A stretch of DNA of 7,245 nt from Candidatus Muproteobacteria bacterium RIFCSPHIGHO2_01_FULL_65_16 (lineage in GTDB: Bacteria > Pseudomonadota > Gammaproteobacteria > Acidiferrobacterales > Sulfurifustaceae), in the NCBI GenBank assembly GCA_001785175.1, contig MFSY01000014.1, positions 22,174 to 29,418 on the forward strand. The letters are read 5' to 3'. Position numbers and translations under genes: made by a program. The notes beneath the pieces are model-generated. The model was given only the letters and a program-made list of their open reading frames with translations. It was not told the DNA's origin and ran no database searches. Below, piece by piece: positions 6,034 through 7,245 of the stretch (positions are counted from its first letter, which is position 1; each line of letters begins with the position of its first letter).

Positions 6034-7245
6034 ACCGCCCCCCGCCAGATGCGCGGTCCCGCGGCGGCGATGAACGCCTCGGCCACGCGCCGCGCCTGGG
6101 CGTCGTCGGCCAGCACCGTCTCGAGCGCGTCGTCGGCGTGGTGCGCGGCGTGCGCGAGCACGTGCTCGATGACGCGCGGGATGTCGGTGAAGCCGAGGCG
6201 GCGGTCGAGGAAGGCCTGCACCGCGGTCTCGTTGGCCGCGTTGAGCACCGCCGGCGCCGTGCCGGAGGCAACCGCGGCCTCGTGCGCGAGACGCAGGCAC
6301 GGAAAGCGCTTGCGGTCGGGGGCCTCGAAATCGAGCCGCGCCAGGTCCACCAGATTCAGGCTCTTCGCGCCCGACTCGATGCGCTCCGGCCAGGCGAGCG
6401 CGTGGGCGATGGGAATGCGCATGTCGGGGTTGCCGAGCTGCGCCAGCACCGAGCCGTCGGCGTATTCCACGAGCGAGTGGATGACGCTCTGCGGGTGGAT
6501 CACGATCTCGATCTGATCCGGCGCGACGCCGAAGAGCCGGCAGGCCTCGATCAGCTCCAGGCCCTTGTTCATCAGGGTCGCGGAATCCACCGAGATCTTG
6601 CGCCCCATCACCCAGTTCGGGTGGGCGCAGGCCTGCTCCGGCGTCACGGCGGCCAGGGACTCGGGCGGCGTGCTCCGGAACGGCCCGCCGGAGCAGGTGA
6701 GAAAAATGCGGCGCACCTCGGGCCGGTGCTCGCCGGCGCGAAACCCGCACGGCATGCACTGAAAGATGGCGTTGTGCTCGCTGTCTATCGGGAGCAGCTC
6801 CGCCCCGGAGCGCCGCGCCTCCTCCAGAAACAGGCGCCCCGCCATCACCAGCGGCTCCTTGTTCGCCAACAGCACGCGCTTGCCGGCGCGCACCGCCGCC
6901 AGCGTCGGCAACAGACCGGCGGCGCCGACGATGGCGGCCATCACGATCTGCGCCCGCGGCAGGGTCGCCGCCCGCTCGAGGCCGTCAACGCCGGCGAGCA
7001 CCTCGATCGGCAGGCCGGCGTCACGGATTTTTTCGCGCAGCCGCTCGGCCGCCCGCGGGTCGAGCATGGCCGCCGTCACCGGGACGATGCGCCGGCACTG
7101 CTCGAACAGGCGCTCCACCTGCGTGTTCGCCGTCAGGGCCAGCACCCGGTAGCGGCGCGGGTGACGTTCGAGCACGTCGAGCGTGCTCACCCCGATCGAG
7201 CCGGTCGAACCGAGGATGACCACGCCCGCCTCCGCGGCGGCGTCG
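6030..7245 (-). CDS. dxr: 1-deoxy-D-xylulose 5-phosphate reductoisomerase (Dxr/IspC), 5' end probably outside window
   Basis: A cytoplasmic NADPH- and metal-dependent enzyme that converts DXP to 2-C-methyl-D-erythritol 4-phosphate, the committed step of the MEP isoprenoid pathway. Numbered from the GTG at 7223-7221, it has the NADPH loop ILGSTGSIG (3-11), [15 protein letters not shown] (96-110), LLANKEPL, metal ligands Asp147 and Glu149 in [11 protein letters not shown] and Glu223 in [14 protein letters not shown] (178-182), [21 protein letters not shown] (201-221) and [10 protein letters not shown]. From that GTG it has 397 residues, near E. coli's 398. The GTG has a possible GGAGG 5 nt upstream, but starting there makes the first strand about three residues shorter than in E. 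coli. The frame also stays open to the edge ([12 protein letters not shown]), so I judge a start beyond the window more likely. Its TGA overlaps the rseP GTG by 4 bp. Confidence 0.96.
   Translation of the reverse strand, partial: DAAAEAGVVILGSTGSIGVSTLDVLERHPRRYRVLALTANTQVERLFEQCRRIVPVTAAMLDPRAAERLREKIRDAGLPIEVLAGVDGLERAATLPRAQIVMAAIVGAAGLLPTLAAVRAGKRVLLANKEPLVMAGRLFLEEARRSGAELLPIDSEHNAIFQCMPCGFRAGEHRPEVRRIFLTCSGGPFRSTPPESLAAVTPEQACAHPNWVMGRKISVDSATLMNKGLELIEACRLFGVAPDQIEIVIHPQSVIHSLVEYADGSVLAQLGNPDMRIPIAHALAWPERIESGAKSLNLVDLARLDFEAPDRKRFPCLRLAHEAAVASGTAPAVLNAANETAVQAFLDRRLGFTDIPRVIEHVLAHAAHHADDALETVLADDAQARRVAEAFIAAAGPRIWRGAV

Noticed and set aside
6034..6759. Extension of the rseP frame upstream of the GTG start.
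   Set aside because: It lies wholly inside dxr, is arginine- and alanine-rich, and the family N-terminus starts at the GTG of the GTGA overlap.
1..7245. A novel multi-gene system.
   Set aside because: Every gene belongs to the well-known dxr-rseP-bamA-skp-lpxD-fabZ-lpxA cluster with key catalytic residues in place. No accessory gene, tRNA, insertion sequence or integration site is visible.

Overview
The window is a high-GC stretch of a Gram-negative, proteobacterial chromosome. It is most likely from a gammaproteobacterium, possibly a betaproteobacterium; the sequence alone does not settle this. All recognisable genes lie on the minus strand. In transcription order they are dxr (5' end cut by the right edge), rseP, bamA, skp, lpxD, fabZ and lpxA (only the first 28 codons, cut by the left edge). 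This is the conserved envelope-biogenesis cluster of proteobacteria, and no gene is foreign to it.

Layout from high to low coordinates. dxr (6030-7245) ends in a 4-bp GTGA overlap with rseP (4669-6033). A 141-bp AT-richer gap (4528-4668) follows, holding a 27-bp-arm imperfect inverted repeat that ends 13 nt before the bamA start codon. bamA (2236-4527) is followed by a 124-bp gap (2112-2235) with a third copy of the same repeat family and a 7-bp tandem array. skp (1587-2111), lpxD (546-1583), fabZ (103-549) and lpxA (1-84) are then packed with gaps of 3 bp, a TTGA overlap, and 18 bp. No gene-free stretch exceeds 300 bp.

The genes cooperate in building the cell envelope. Dxr commits carbon to isoprenoid precursors, which supply the undecaprenyl carrier. 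RseP is the intramembrane protease of the sigma-E envelope stress response. BamA is the core of the outer-membrane protein insertion machine and Skp the periplasmic chaperone that feeds it. LpxA and LpxD acylate the lipid A sugar, and FabZ draws on the same hydroxyacyl-ACP pool for fatty acid elongation.

I did not find a new multi-gene system. The unusual signals are at sequence level. No RTCGAY hexamer occurs among 55 hand-counted TCGA sites, with a matching all-or-none codon switch: Ile is never ATC before Asp but always ATC before Glu. An exact 18-bp inverted repeat brackets bamA. A degenerate heptamer array lies upstream of skp. skp and fabZ both start with TTG behind strong Shine-Dalgarno sequences. 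Local internal repeats occur inside lpxD and rseP.
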